From: Unio delphinus | Lineage: Eukaryota > Mollusca > Bivalvia > Unionida > Unionidae | Direction: 5' to 3' | DNA: 64,000 bases | Assembly (NCBI GenBank): GCA_029339505.1 | Contig: JAQISU010000108.1 | Span: 20,407,501-20,471,500 of the forward strand | Shown here: positions 31,081 to 43,750 of the stretch, one piece after another | How the letters are laid out: the number at the start of each line of letters is the position of its first letter | Numbering within the stretch: the stretch's first letter is position 1 | The notes under the pieces: generated by a model | The model's input: only the letters and a program-made list of their open reading frames with translations | Databases searched by the model: none | What the model was told of the DNA's origin: nothing | Translations under genes and position numbers: made by a program

Positions 31081-31505
31081 GAATTGTATAAACCCTTTTA
31101 TTTATTAAATACATCTACTCGAGTTTCGTCTTTGGCGTACAACGATACCCGAGGGTGATTCACGTATATTGTGTCGTATTTTAAAAAATGAGCTCGGTCC
31201 ATCATATGCTGCACGTGCGAAGTACTTTCGATGGGAAGAACCGAATACCTTCAGTACACAGACAATATATGTGTTTAAATACTTCAGCGCATGTAAAGCT
31301 CGTTACATTACGGATTGTCTTGTCAGTCGGCGGTCTACTATATGGACTTGTACATCTTCAGCTGTAGAGCTGTCGAAAGCGTCCAGAACTGTGTCCCGTG
31401 TCTGGAGTGTCCAGAGTCAAGAGTGTCAGGTGCTGTCCGATGTTGTCCAGAGTGAGCCTATAGTCCGATGTGTAGAATTGTCTGCAGCATCCAAAGTTGC
31501 TAGAG

Positions 31506-31507
<2 letters not shown>
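31081..31507. other. Unidentified sequence interrupting the second viral relic
   Basis: This stretch separates the MCP fragment from the minor-capsid fragment. It is GC-richer, with repeated GTCCAGAGTG/GTCCAGAACTG-like words at 31375-31460. I recognise no element and no coding match to the virus. Confidence 0.4.

Positions 31508-31563
<56 letters not shown>
31508..31563. repeat. (AAT)n microsatellite
   Basis: About 18 AAT units directly precede the viral minor-capsid fragment. Confidence 0.95.
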
Positions 31564-31564
<1 letters not shown>

Positions 31565-31860
31565 TCGTCATCACAAGAAATATTGCAACAGATCGTCTTG
31601 ATACAACTCCGTCAAAGCCCACGATGATACAAGCAAGTTCGACCAATCCTGAATTTAGGGTCATAATTTCAACTGAGATTCCAGTGAAGAAATTGCGCCT
31701 GCACAATTATGAGTATATCATAGTTGGCCAAATATTAGATTAAAATCATTAGTGGGTTACAGGCGAAACATACTTTGATATTTGCAAATAAAAACAAACC
31801 AGATTGTTGCTATTCCAACGGGTAATTATCATATCGAGCAAATCAACGCTGAATTTTAGC
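31565..31860 (+). pseudogene. Second viral relic: minor capsid / vertex-like protein fragment
   Basis: The plus strand reads SSQEILQQIV, then after a shift SSTNPEFRVIISTEIPVKK, then PNIRLKSL, then IPTGNYHIEQINAEF. These match, in order, QELLQQIV, TSTNPEFSVNFPILIPVKE, WPNIR and LPSGSYQIDQINAEF of the gene at the left edge. Orientation relative to the MCP fragment is the same as in the first copy. It continues past the point where the first copy leaves the window. Confidence 0.82.
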
Positions 31861-32970
31861 GCAGATTTAAATCTATTACAGGGGAGAAAAAAAATAGATA
31901 TAACGTTTCACGAATCAACATTAACAGCCGAGAGAGAAAACAAATTTCAACGGATTACGTTGTAGATATTTATTCTTTCTCGGTCAGATCAGTGTTAGAA
32001 TGGCATGAAGTTTCAGCATCAATACCTACAGCAACACCAGCACCGAAATGATATCAATTTTTTTTACCGGTAAACGGTCGTGTGGAAGATATACTCCAAA
32101 TAATGAAAATAATCCCTAGTGGAAAGAAATAAAAGCTAACCCGGATGTTGGTGAATTACATCCTTACTGTAATGATATATGGCCAAAGTATGGAAAACCT
32201 AAAAGACAATATATCGAAAATGATATTAAATTTACTTGCAATGATATTAATCGTGATCACAAACAATATCTTGATTAATTGAGTCAATTATTGATCGAGT
32301 ATCGTTTTGATGTAACATTTACAAAAAGAAAAGAAGAAATTATCAAACAAATATAACTTTAAACCAGATTACATTTAATATTGAAATTGTTAATCAGACT
32401 ATTGTGCGAACAGAACTTAAGTCAAAAGTTACAGCTAACCGTGTCCGAAATTAATTTTTTTCGCTGATAAATATCCAACTTCATTAGCAGATTTACCAAC
32501 ATTTAAATGTCCAGGATTTAATGCCGACGACCAAAAGAAATCAGTTGAGCATTTCCCTAAAGTACTTGAAACATAGAATAAATAGCTCAACTTGTGGACA
32601 TTCTCAAACAAAATCATGATCCAAACAGTGGAGGTCGTCACCGGGAATTGTAAATATAACATCCTCGATCGCGGTCAGTCTTGTATGTAATGTAATTCAA
32701 TATTCTTTCAAGCAAGTCTTGAAGAATCAAATCAAGTTCAGCAAGAGAGTATTATATTTTTATTTACGTCTCAAGTACCTCCTGAATATTTTTTTTATCG
32801 TACAAAACCCCTTTAATCTAGTGTATTTACTATGGCACAATCAGTTATTATTAAGAATAAATTTTAAACTTACTGACCAGCGAAGTACCATATTGATTTA
32901 GGGAATCTATTCTAACTATAAATCACTACGTAAAATCTGAGCGATTTTTAACGATTTGCGAATTAATCAA

Positions 32971-33035
<65 letters not shown>

Positions 33036-33235
33036 GTGAGGATTTTCATACACAACAGCGTAGTTTAAAATTGCCATCTGAACAATATTTACATTACCCT
33101 CAGAACAAGTTAATGTTAACGTAATTATTGATGAATACGGCAATGAAGATTTTTTTTTGTTAACACAGGAACAGTTAAGTGAACTGCGTCGAGATCACGG
33201 TATTACGCTTTCAAAAGTGTGATAGACATCAGATT
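31861..33235 (+). pseudogene. Probable downstream viral sequence, decayed
   Basis: Broken protein-like stretches continue on the plus strand: FSVRSVLEWHEVSASIPTATPAP, NPDVGELHPYCNDIWPKYG, and near 33120 DEYGNEDFFLLTQEQLSELR. No frame is intact. These may correspond to viral genes left of base 1 in the first copy, which cannot be checked here. A (TA)n tract interrupts at 32970-33032. I assign no functions. Confidence 0.45.
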
Positions 33236-34143
33236 CTGAATTATGCACATTGCTGCATTGATTTTGATCCGATTAAAAAATATTATCTAATTCTTCTGAT
33301 TGATACTCAAGATAGTAAAGTAACATAATTTACTTTTTATACTGATTTTCTACTGACAAATTCAAGATAGAAAAAAGTATAATTATTCTGATTCCGGGCT
33401 GCTACTTTCATTATTTATTGCTAAAATATATTTATTCTGATTTAGTGCTGTTACTTTCGCTTTCACATCTGTTACTTTTGACAGTGTTTTCGTTTGACGT
33501 TTTTTAGTTGTCTTACACGTGCTTTGATAGCTCTTTTGTTCAATACCGGTGATTTAATTCTGATCTATTTTTCCGATAGCGCGTGAGACACATACGAATG
33601 TATGCTCCTCTGTTTCTTTCACTGCAGCTAGCGAAAGAAACCTAGACTGGTGAATCTGTTTAAAGGCATACAACCTAAGATTTTCGACTTTTTTGTTCTT
33701 GCAAATGCATGATATTATGAAAAGTATAGTAGAAATAATGAGTAATTACAGGTCATTCAGTTTCATAAAATGTACACCTGTAAGTTTAATCAATGAAAAT
33801 ATAACGATTTTCTGTACGGATTGCTAATTAATTATGCAGAAACGGAATTTACCGATATTCTCCGAAGTCGCAGTGTCAAGTGACGCGCGTCAACAAATAC
33901 GGAAGTCGAGGTAAGCCTGTGATTCTCTTTTGATGTAATTATTGCCTTATTCTTCGTCTGTCCTTCTCCTTAGTTCTTTATAGTCACCCACAACATATGT
34001 ATTGCTTATAGATTTCTCATTATATATGATAAATTACAAGAAGTAGGCAAAAAAGTCAATATGATGGAAAATCCTGACAATAAGGGGTTCCTAAGGGGCC
34101 ATTCTTGAAAGTGTTTACTTCTCGTGTTTGTGTGATTCTGTTA
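33236..34143. other. No gene seen
   Basis: AT-rich sequence between the viral relic and the hAT-like element. No motif found. Confidence 0.45.
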
Positions 34144-34742
34144 CAGGGTTCGTACGGTCTTTGAAGGTATTTGAAAGTTTGGGAAAAATGAGGTAGCGTT
34201 TTCAAGGCCTTGAAAGTTTGGGAAAATCGAGCATATTACCCTGAGGTCTTTGAAAGTCTTTGAAAATTGAAATAAACCCCCCAAAAAATAATTTCTTTCC
34301 AGAATCACAAATAAAATTATCCGAGGTTGTTAGATTCAGATATAATCTAGTTATCCTGGTTTCTTTCTTTTTATGACCCGTTCAGTTTATTGCCGCCGCA
34401 ATAACAAAAGAGGCTTTGTTTTGTTTGGCCATCCAAAGTATGCCGCGGCGGCGACTTCAATCACACATGCACTCTTCATCAAAGCAATACGGTGCCGCTA
34501 CACACTTCATCAAAGGAAGTCACCAATAAAATTGCCCAAGGTCGTTAGCTTCGGATGCAGCTGGTTTTCCTGGCTTCTTTCGTTTGACGAATAGTTCAAT
34601 TTGACTGGACGAGTCCATCAGTTTTAGCCAATCAAAATGTTAATTACACTAATTCTACGTAGAAAGTTCGCGAAAGTTATACGCTCGAGAATTCAAAATT
34701 TCTTCATTCGATTTACATCGTCTGCAAGTTCAGTGTTTAAAA

Positions 34743-34908
34743 ATGCCAGGTCTTTGCTCTTTCAACGATATCTGGCTTGAACAAGAGAAGTACAAGGAAT
34801 GGCTGCAAAAGAATAAGTTATGCAAACGAAAGGCGTTTTGTACGCTGTGTAAAAAGACGATCAACTTGGCTTCAATGGGAGAAGGAGCCCTTACAAGTCA
34901 TGCCAAAG
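34743..34908 (+). pseudogene. BED-type zinc-finger exon of the hAT-like transposase
   Basis: An ATG at 34743 starts FNDIWLEQEKYKEWLQK, then FCTLCKKTINLASMGEGAL, then TSHAKG, followed by a GTAGGT donor at 34909. The CxxC, GxxAxxSH layout is the N-terminal BED-like finger of hAT transposases. The next exon was not found, consistent with an internal deletion. Confidence 0.7.
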
Positions 34909-35564
34909 GTAGGTTGCAAATTAGTAACTACATGATCATTTCGTGGAACAAAGATGCAGAAGTATAAGCAATTGGTAGTTTTTGGAAAAATAATGGTAAT
35001 CCATTACTCGTCGGGTATAAAATAAGATCGTTTAGTTTGATGATTTGGGAGATATAGCAAAAGAGGGCCTGTTTAAATTTACTTCTACCGTCGGTTTATT
35101 TAACACGTTTGAGGAACAAAAATCATTTTCGAAAAATTTGTTCTACATAACAATATTCCTTGATTTAATACAGAAACATCCATTGTAATAAATTAAATTC
35201 ACGGATAAACAGTTTCAAAGTGCGCATGCGTACACTATATTAGAGTTAAACAAGAGTTCTTGTTCTTGAATTGCGAGTAAACAAAAAAAAAAAAAAAAAA
35301 ACTCTCAACGAAACAAATAGGTTGCTATATATAGAACCTGTTTTGTCCAGTACTTTGAAGTGCGTGAAATATTACTAAATTTAAAGATGTTTATTACAAA
35401 AAATGGGGAAAAACATGTCCTGGGCTGACCCTTGACTTATGCAATCAGGATCAGACAAGGAAAAGGGAGAAACAAAACTTTGTAGGGTCCTAAAAATTAT
35501 GTGTTAGGCAGGAAGAGAAGTAGAGTCCCGATGTGATTTAATATTAACTCAGTACGGAAAATTA

Positions 35565-35991
35565 GTGGATGAAGTTATCCAATCGGACAATCATCCATTG
35601 AAATGCTTCAGTAGAACAGATGACAGACTTGATGAAGTGTTTTATTCTGTCCTTTCCAAAAGAAATGAATATGTTGAACTTTGGAATGTTCTCCAGAAAA
35701 TGTTGTTGTTATCACATGGGCAGGCAAGAGAGAGGATTTTCTATCAACAAACAGGTATCTGTTGAGAACCTCAGCAGAGAAAGCCTCAGAGCTCAAAGGT
35801 TAATCATTGACACAATGAGAAAAGCTGGTGGACCTTTGGAAATCATCATTAGCAATGAAATGATGACATATGCCTCCTCTGCAAGATATAAGTACCATGC
35901 CTATCTGGATAAGAAGAAAGCAGAGGAGAAGGATGAGAAAAAAAACCCAAAAGGAAAGAAACGGGAGTTGGCCTTGGATGGAAGAACTTAA
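35565..35991 (+). pseudogene. C-terminal hAT-like transposase remnant
   Basis: Two overlapping frames carry LWNVLQKMLLLSHGQ and, in the next frame, ERGFSINKQVSVENLSRESL followed by LRAQRLIIDTMRKAGG. The SHGQ...ERGFS.NK block with following basic helix is familiar from the C-terminal part of hAT-like transposases. One frameshift near 35730 separates them. Lys/Glu-rich coiled coil follows to 36194. Confidence 0.68.
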
Positions 35992-36822
35992 AGCCAAAAG
36001 CTGCGTCTTGACGCTGACATTGCCAGCCTACATGCTTCCTCTGTACAGAAAGCAGAAGAGGCAGAATTAAAAGGACTCATTGTGCTTGTCACAGAGTCAA
36101 ATGCTCTTAGGAGAAGAGCAGAGGAAAAGATGACAGTGGTGGCATCTTTTTCCAAAATGATTAAAGAGAAAAAAAAGCAAATAAAAGAATACATTTAAAG
36201 CAGTACTGATGTCTTTTAAGAGAACAATTTATGTTGTATTAAATCTGACACGTATGTTACATATTTCTGGAGAAAAAAACAACAAATGTTAACCTATTTT
36301 CTAGATCATTATAATGCAATTTTAGGCAATTCAGTATAGTTTGACTTTAATCAGTAAAAAATATTGTGGTATCTGGCATTCGTTGTTTTCTCTTATAACC
36401 TGTATACACAATGTTAGCAAAAATAGGTCTTGGAAATCTCTGTTTGTGGTCTTTGAAAGTTTGGGAAAAGTCTTTGAATTTATCAGTCATAGTTGAGTAT
36501 GAACCCTGTCACAGTTACTTTGTAAGATAAACCAACTAAAAATATGATAATTTGTATCATTGTAATCAGAACCGCTATTAAAAGGTCTCGCTCAAGTCGC
36601 TTCTTTGGCTCAGAATAAAGTTGATTTTCTTGTGCAGTTGCATTACCACATCACGTTCACGTATCCGATAGTCGATGTGATTTGCGCATTTGTTTGTACA
36701 GTATATTTACACGTTTGCTTCATAGCATAACACAAAAATTAATATTTTCCCACATAATATTTAATGGATATATTTTATTTGGAACTTTTTTTTTACTGAA
36801 AATTTTTAAAATATTTCTGCAG

Positions 36823-37033
36823 GACTTCGACCTGGTTGTTTTAGATGAAGTCGTGCTCCTTGTTGCACAGAGGTATATTCAAGATGTCCTGGCAGCAGAA
36901 GAAGATAATGATTCCAACCAGGGGAAAAGGCATACTGCTAATAGGCAGTTTATTTTATGGACTTAACGGATACCTAAGTACTGGCAACAGACATGTCATT
37001 CCAAGCTGTTGTGTACATGCGTATAATGGATAA
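36823..37033 (+). pseudogene. P2X7 intracellular-tail-like domain exon, frameshifted
   Basis: After a polypyrimidine tract and AG at 36821-36822 the sequence reads DFDLVVLDEVVLLVAQRYI, then RHTANRQFILW, shifts frame near 36960, then GYLSTGNRHVIPSCCVHAY and a stop at 37031-37033. The order RQF-W-G-L-GNR-IPSCCV matches the zinc-binding P2RX7_C-type domain that is abundant in stand-alone genes of molluscs and cnidarians. The frameshift and early stop suggest a pseudogene or last exon remnant. No upstream exons were identified within the window. Confidence 0.65.
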
Positions 37034-37954
37034 ATAATTTTGGCTAGTACCATGGCTTTACACAAGGAAGACTTGGATGATCTATCCAAATATATGATGT
37101 GTGAATACTATAATTTATGTTGATTTTAAGTTGTATAAAACATTTATTTTGTAGTATGCAATTTTTATTTTGCATGAACAAGTTTTGTTAAACATTTTTT
37201 TTAGCTACCTACCCACTAAAGAATGATTATATGTATGGCTATGTTTTGAAAGCAACTGTGAGGAGACTATTTATTAAAAACATAGGATGAAATGAAGTTG
37301 ACTAGCATTGTCTTGGGATGCAAAGAATATAAAAAACAAAAGTACACTGGTGAACATGATTTTAATTGTGCATATACAGTAACACATTAAGTTAAATGAT
37401 AAATAACGCATATTCATATTGAGTTGAGAAAGCAAAACTTGTTGCAGTGTTTCATGAATACAGATGGTCTTGCAAATATCAACAGAACTACAAACACTAG
37501 GATACTATTCTATCCAGACACTGCTAATTAATTACAATATCATGTAATACAAAATGGCTCTGGAAACAGAATAAGGTTTTTAAGACTAAAATACTAGTTC
37601 ATCTAAAGCAACCATGAATGCTTATATCACATATGTGCATTATCAGCCATCTTATTACAACTAAATCAAATATACTCGACACCATTTAAAAGCATCAAAT
37701 TTTCAGTTTTTTAAAATGTGTTCATTTACCATAGAAATAATTACACCTTTTATATGAATACCCAGATGAATGTACACAACTGCATACACTGTAAAACTAA
37801 CTATTATATATTATGAAGTGTACAAAACTGATATAAGTACAAATGTGCACGTACAGGTATAACTTTAAATTCAAGAGTACATGTACAGTCAGGCATAAAA
37901 AACTGAAGGATATCATCTAAGAATAATTATAGCATTTATAGAGGTTTTCCATGT
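37034..37954. other. No gene seen
   Basis: AT-rich non-coding sequence. Confidence 0.45.
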
Positions 37955-38530
37955 TATTTAGGTTGGGTGGGGTGCTCCCAATATTATTTAAATTATTACA
38001 AAAGACCCACTTGTCATGTTTTTGTGAGGAAATGAAGTAGTGATAGACAGATGCAATGCTCAGAGTCCCCAGTCAGTGGTGCCAACAGTTAAATTAATGA
38101 ATACACAAAATGTGAAAGTCAAATAAACAACAATTTAATCTCATTAAATAACAGTCATCTCTCAAATGAAATTCAAATTAAAACCCTATCACTCGTCTTT
38201 AACTCGACCAAGTTATGGCCTATTTTATCATCTGACTTAGTGTAATAGATTTTCCTCTTGTCCTGTGTTCCTACTCATCTGTATGATCTTTCTCTGGACT
38301 GGTAGTCCAATTCCATTCAGTCCATCACACTTCTGCCTCCATTCTTCCTTTTTCTTTGTCTCCCAGAGACTTTTATATGAGAAACTAGTGTACCATTACT
38401 ATAAAAGATTGATTACAGACATCCTATTCTAAAATACTAGACAGTTCTATAGAAATTACATTGATGTTTTAGTATCCTGTGCTTGGTTTCTATGCTTTTG
38501 ACACAAATGATTACCATTTACTCAATGCCA
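37955..38530 (+). repeat. Dispersed repeat, copy 2 (related to 19010-20105)
   Basis: Starts near GGTTGGGTGGGGTGCTCCCA and follows the other copy word by word to ACAAATGATTACC near 38515. Identity is moderate with many small gaps, so both copies are old. Confidence 0.6.
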
Positions 38531-39117
38531 AACTTTAGTACATCACCTAAACAAACTACTGCAGAGAAACAAATATTGAAATTAAGCCCACCTCCATGTA
38601 TGTTTCCTATTGCATTTCTTTTAAAATTAGGGTAGCTAGGTATTCATACACACACATATACTGAATAGTATATATAATGTACTAAGTACAATGCAAAACT
38701 GGCTCAGATATACATATCAAATTCAGGAATGCAGGGGTCATGTTACCAGACGAGGAGACTTTGACCTCTTGATTTTTTAGACGTAAAATGACTGGTTGTA
38801 CTTTATACCTTCCTTGATGTACCCATTAAGTTCTGGCAGTGTTGTAATCCAAGGCAACATGTATTTATGCAGTGTTGATACCAATTAGCCTACGCAGACA
38901 AACAAACTCTTACACATTCACAGGGGTGTTTTAATTGCTAATTGACCTTTAACCCTGTTTGCAGCAATATATCACTGCTGAGTTCATGAAATTGGGCCTA
39001 CTGTACAGTGATGAAAATATACCAAATTCTGTTTCAAAATGTAACAGTGTGTGTGATTTGGATTTTTAAGATACTTTGAACAATTTTTAAGTCATATTGC
39101 TATGATGTTTGCAGTGT
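38531..39117. other. No gene seen
   Basis: AT-rich non-coding sequence. Confidence 0.4.
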
Positions 39118-39360
39118 GGCAGTTTATAGTGATATCTAGCACTGAGGCATCATGCCGCAGACATGTAGCATGACATCCCACCCAGTTACATTATCCTGAC
39201 AGTAGGACGACCAGTCCATACACTAACCTCTTAATGCTGAGCACCAAATGAGGCAGCTGTTAATACCATTTTTATGTCTTTGGTATGACCTTGCCAGGGA
39301 TCAAGGCCTCCACAACCTCTTGCATCTGAGGTGGATGCTCTTACCACTAGGCCACTGGAA
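39118..39360 (-). mobile_element. tRNA-derived SINE of a second family
   Basis: The minus strand starts TTCCAGTGGCCTAGTGGTAA (box A), has a degenerate box B around TTGATCCCTGG, then GTCATACCAAAGACATAAAA, CAGCATTAAGAGG, GGACTGGTCGTCC, and ends near CACTATAAACTGCCAC. I recognise this pattern as a widespread mollusc SINE. It differs from the family at 22860. Confidence 0.82.
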
Positions 39361-40341
39361 CAATCAACACCAGTATGTAAATAGTAATTTGTTGTTAACA
39401 AATATAATCGGTAAAGATCATTTCTAATTGATTTCTTTTTTATAAAAAAAACCCAGAAGTTAACAGCATTTTTTTCTTCATAAAATTAGTTTGAAACTGT
39501 ATGTGAAACAGTAATGGCAGACATCACTGCACCTGTGATAAACCACTTCATTACATTGTATTCTTAAAAAATTGGGCAAATAAATTCAGGAAAATATATA
39601 ATTTAATTAAAACAAAGTCTAAATAAATATTTTGTGTTAGAAAATTTAGCCTAAATATTTAATAATGAAATTAGAAATATGGGACAATACTATGTTGTGG
39701 AATTCAAAACAATGTTGTTAAGCTCAATGCTGTTTCCTGATTTAATTCATTTTCATCAAAAAACATACATACATACATGGATTGAAGTCATTTGCTCCAA
39801 TGTACATTTTTTCTTCTTCAAAGTATGCTAGAAATCTTTCTGACTGCAATTTTACACAAAACATGTAGAAAATAAAATTATTAAAAGGTACTTTATTATG
39901 CAATAATACCGACTTGCAATTACATGATTTTAATCTTGTTACTCTTATAAGATTAAATGAATTACAATGAATAGTTTCTGCTGTTCTTTTTTTTAAATAC
40001 ATCATATGGCCAAAATACACTGCATTTACCTCAATCTAAACATACATATAAGACAAGTATAAATGCAATGGGTATGAAAAGTTTGAAAAGGTCCTACATC
40101 TTGTGGTTCAAATGCATGTTTTTTAAAAGCTTTAAGAACATAATCAACAGTGGTCTGAAGATAAACTGAATCTTGGAAATCAAACAGATGCTGGACTTTG
40201 GCTCATAGTAGACACTTCAAGAAAGACAGTCAAAGTCTATATTGGTCCATGATAGGGATAATTTGTTATCATACAATCACTAGAATAGGCTCTCCATAAC
40301 AATTTGATATCAATAGGTGTTACCTGACTAAAAGGCCTAAA
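39361..40341. other. No gene seen
   Basis: AT-rich sequence, possibly 3'-flank of the minus-strand gene that ends at 40342. No feature identified. Confidence 0.4.
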
Positions 40342-43300
40342 TCATTTTAACTTAAAATGATATTTCTGCTTTGTAACAATCTCTTCTGTAGGTGGTGGTG
40401 GTATTGGAGCAAGTACATCAGATATTCGCCTATGATCATTTATGACCAAAACAACTAGTTGGTTCATTCCAACTCTATCATCTAACCTCAATTTCAATAT
40501 TTTTATAATTATTTCCGGAATATACAAGTACTGTTGATCAGCTTTCTTTGGGTTTGCAGACCATCTCTCACTTTTTTGTTGAATGACCTTTGGTATCTGA
40601 CAAGAAAATGCAAACATTTCACTGACAATGTCATTTTATATTTTTTTAATTCTCAAAAGTCCAAATAAAAACTGCATACAATACATGTAACAAATCATTT
40701 TGCTACAGATGAAAATGTCAATATAGCAAACCTGTATCTAACCCATATATCATAAAAATGTTTAGATTATTTACAGAATTTTCTAATTACATTAGACTAA
40801 TTCTAACCAAAATTGGTTTATGAAATTTATTTAAAACAATTTCTTCTGTAAAAGATTAAATTGTACCACAAACAGATGGTTTATCAACTTTCAGGTAAAG
40901 CATGTTAACAAAGAAGAATAAAGTTTATTACCTTATTTTTCCATCTGTGTTTACAATCACATCTCTGTCAATATGATTGTTATGATCAAGAGTTGCCAAC
41001 AGATTCCTAGCTCTGAAAGCTGGTGGCTTATATGAATATTCTTTGGAGGCATACAATACAATCAAACATCTGGAAATTCTCCAGTTCTGCTGTACTTCTG
41101 AAACAAAGTAAAATGACTAAATAAATAAATTGATTCAGATGCAAAGAACTATTTCAAAATTATAAATCCCAGTAAATTTCTTTTGATGAAAATGCCAATG
41201 TACAGTAGCATTATACAGGCAGAGAATAATCAACTCATTCCACCCCTACAAATTTTTTTCCTTGTCACCTGAAATGGGGGTAGGGAATGCATTTGTGGGC
41301 TAATTTTGAATACATTGAAATACATCTGCTTCCAAGAATTTTTTGCTCAGATATATGCCTAGGTGTGCTAGAAACATCATTCGGCATCTGCATAAGGGTA
41401 AAAGTTGGAGTTTTTTCTTCTTCTGACCCATCATTTTCCTCCTGGCCACTTTTTACTTCCAATCCCCAATTTATCCTACTTCTGCAAATGTTTATCTGTG
41501 TATAGCTCAGACCGATATGAATTAGACTGCAAGCAAAAAAGTAAAAATTCCGGAAACAAAATCTGATTCTTACAATGGGCATGTGCACAAAAATCGGGTA
41601 AAGCTTGACCCCTCTCTCCCTGTACACATGCATACTTTATTTTTTTACACACACCCCATCTGCGTATATGCAATTGCCCTCCCCATTCTGTAGAACAGCC
41701 TATATTTAATCCACACAGAAAAGATCAAGGATTAATAATATTATGTATTTAATATAACAGAGAGTCCACCAATGTTGAATGTCTGGCTGCATCAAAGAAA
41801 TAAGCTGTGTAACTTAAAAAAGTTTGTTGATTGTCCACTAAAACTCAAACACATACTGAACCCAGTCAAGCAGGTTACATATTAGACAAATTACTATCGA
41901 GGTATATGTGTACATACATTATCAGCAGACCTCCCATCCCCATACACAAGCATATGCATTTGGGTAAACCCCCCCCCCCCTTTGCCCTCTCCATGTGTAC
42001 TAAATGGACAAATCATAACTATGGCCTTAGTGTGGTTTGTATTTATAATACAATGTATTCATATTCTTACTATGATAACCAGTATATCTTCATTTTTTGA
42101 ATTACGCATCAATACTATATTTAATATATATTGTAATTACACATTTTTAACTTGTATGTTCATACACTGCAAAGAAAGCTTTTGTGGGAGCAACTTTCTG
42201 GTTTATACACAAATACCATCCACAAATACCAATACAATACTATACATGTATATATATGGTTATTTTTTTAGTATACTTAACACAAATATTCTCCTTTTTT
42301 GTATGTATCACAATTATTTTTGTTAGTATACTTTCTCAAATGGGTTGATAAAACTTTTAGACTTTTCCATCATAACACTTTCCTTCTCTTTAAGTTTTTC
42401 AACTTCAGACAAGACTGAATCCCTTAAAATTAAATTTTGAAATGTGTAAATACTAATGTTGAACTTGGAAATCTTTAGTTTTGTATCAAAAGAAAGCATT
42501 ATCATTTATCTTGGTTATTATAATGGGAATGATAATGCTTCAAGAAATAATAATAATAATAATTTATTTAAAGAGGTGACTCATTTAGTCAAAGACTTTT
42601 CTCACTTGAGACTAACTAAAATACAAACAGCATGATGAGGAACATATCAATAACAAAAATGACATGTGCCAACAATTTACAACAAAAATATTATTCTAAA
42701 TAAAACAAATCATATTTTAACAAAATGTACAATCTTTTCCAACTGCAAAATATTAAACTAGTATAGAATGATACATGTCCTGGTGCATCTACCAAAATAT
42801 TTGTAAACAAGTAAATATACATAAAATTTAATAAAATGTAGTAATACTTACATAGATGCCATATCTGATTCTGATGTGGTTATATCAGAGACAGCAGGAA
42901 TTTGTATCCTATGAATTGTTGGCCCAGGTTTAGAAGTTGTGGCCATGTCTTCTTTGACAATCCCCTGTTTCTGATGTTTTCCTTGCACTGGCATTAAATT
43001 CATAACTAATACGGCAAGGGAAAATAAATGTTTCATTAGACACAAAAATTATATATATTTTACAAATAATAGTGAATGAATGAATGTTAAATTAAAGTGA
43101 ACCGGCCACGGTGGGTTATTATTCACTGTTTTATCTTTCAAAAGAAAGTTATTTAATTTTTCCACTGGGGTAAGGAATGGTGCCACATCCCCACAGGCGT
43201 TTATGCACACATAGTGTGCTATTTAATTTGGTCATGCATAAAATATACTTAACTGTATTGCATTACTTTTATTTACAGCCATTACTATTTACATTATAAA

Positions 43301-43750
43301 TAATTTGTATTTTTTAAAAAAAACAGTAGTGACTGCTTCCCTCTAAATAGTCTTATGGTTGCATGCGAAACTGAAGATGATCATTAATACCCATTTGGTA
43401 GCATCAAAAATAGCTGCTGTATGTCATGTACATGCGGATTTCAGCGATATTGTTGCAAGGCTGTGGCATTTTATTTCAAGCTAAATGGAATAATGCCAGT
43501 TTATATAAAATATGTTATTTTAAGAGTTTTGATAAAGAGTTAACAATACAGAAATAAAACAGCGGTATAAAAACTTGACTGTTCATTGCAAAATTGAGAC
43601 TCACCAGTATCCAGCAAGATTTTGGCAACCTCTGGATTATTTTCCAGGCTCAAAGTGGACTTCTTTTTATTCCATCGTTCATGCTGGTCACCAATACATA
43701 TGCGTGTGCTGCCATAATTTGCCCAAACAGCTTTTTTTCCCCCTCCTTTC
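40342..43750 (-). CDS. Multi-exon gene of unknown function (possible exapted transposon gene), exons in pieces
   Basis: Candidate exons on the minus strand, each with splice-like borders: about 43617-43745 (GSTRICIGDQHERWNKKKS, donor GTGAGT); 42852-43000 (Ser/Thr-rich, donor GTAAGT); about 42337-42425 (Lys/Glu helix, donor GTATAC); 41272-41487 (acceptor TTTGCAG, donor GTGACA); 40932-41100 (VQQNWRISRCLIVLYASKEY, then RNLLATLDHNNHIDRDV, donor GTAATA); and a terminal exon 40342-40598 (acceptor TTGTCAG; YLYIPEIIIKIL, then APIPPPPTEEIV, stop). The last two exons look like a conserved module that I have met in mollusc genes, often related to transposon proteins, but I cannot name it. Exon phases were not all verified, so the model is tentative. 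Confidence 0.42.

Larger units (their letters stand above)
34144..36508 (+). mobile_element. Internally deleted hAT-like DNA transposon
   Basis: The left end reads CAGGGTTCGTACGGTCTTTG and the right end is its imperfect reverse complement (GTATGAACCCTG at 36497-36508). Subterminal GTCTTTGAAAGTTTGGGAAAA words occur at both ends in opposite orientation. The CAGGG terminus is typical of hAT elements. Flanks read CTGTTACAG on the left and CTGTCACAG on the right, overlapping the terminal CAG, so the exact target duplication is ambiguous. Between the ends lie a BED-like exon and a hAT C-terminal remnant, described separately. Confidence 0.75.
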
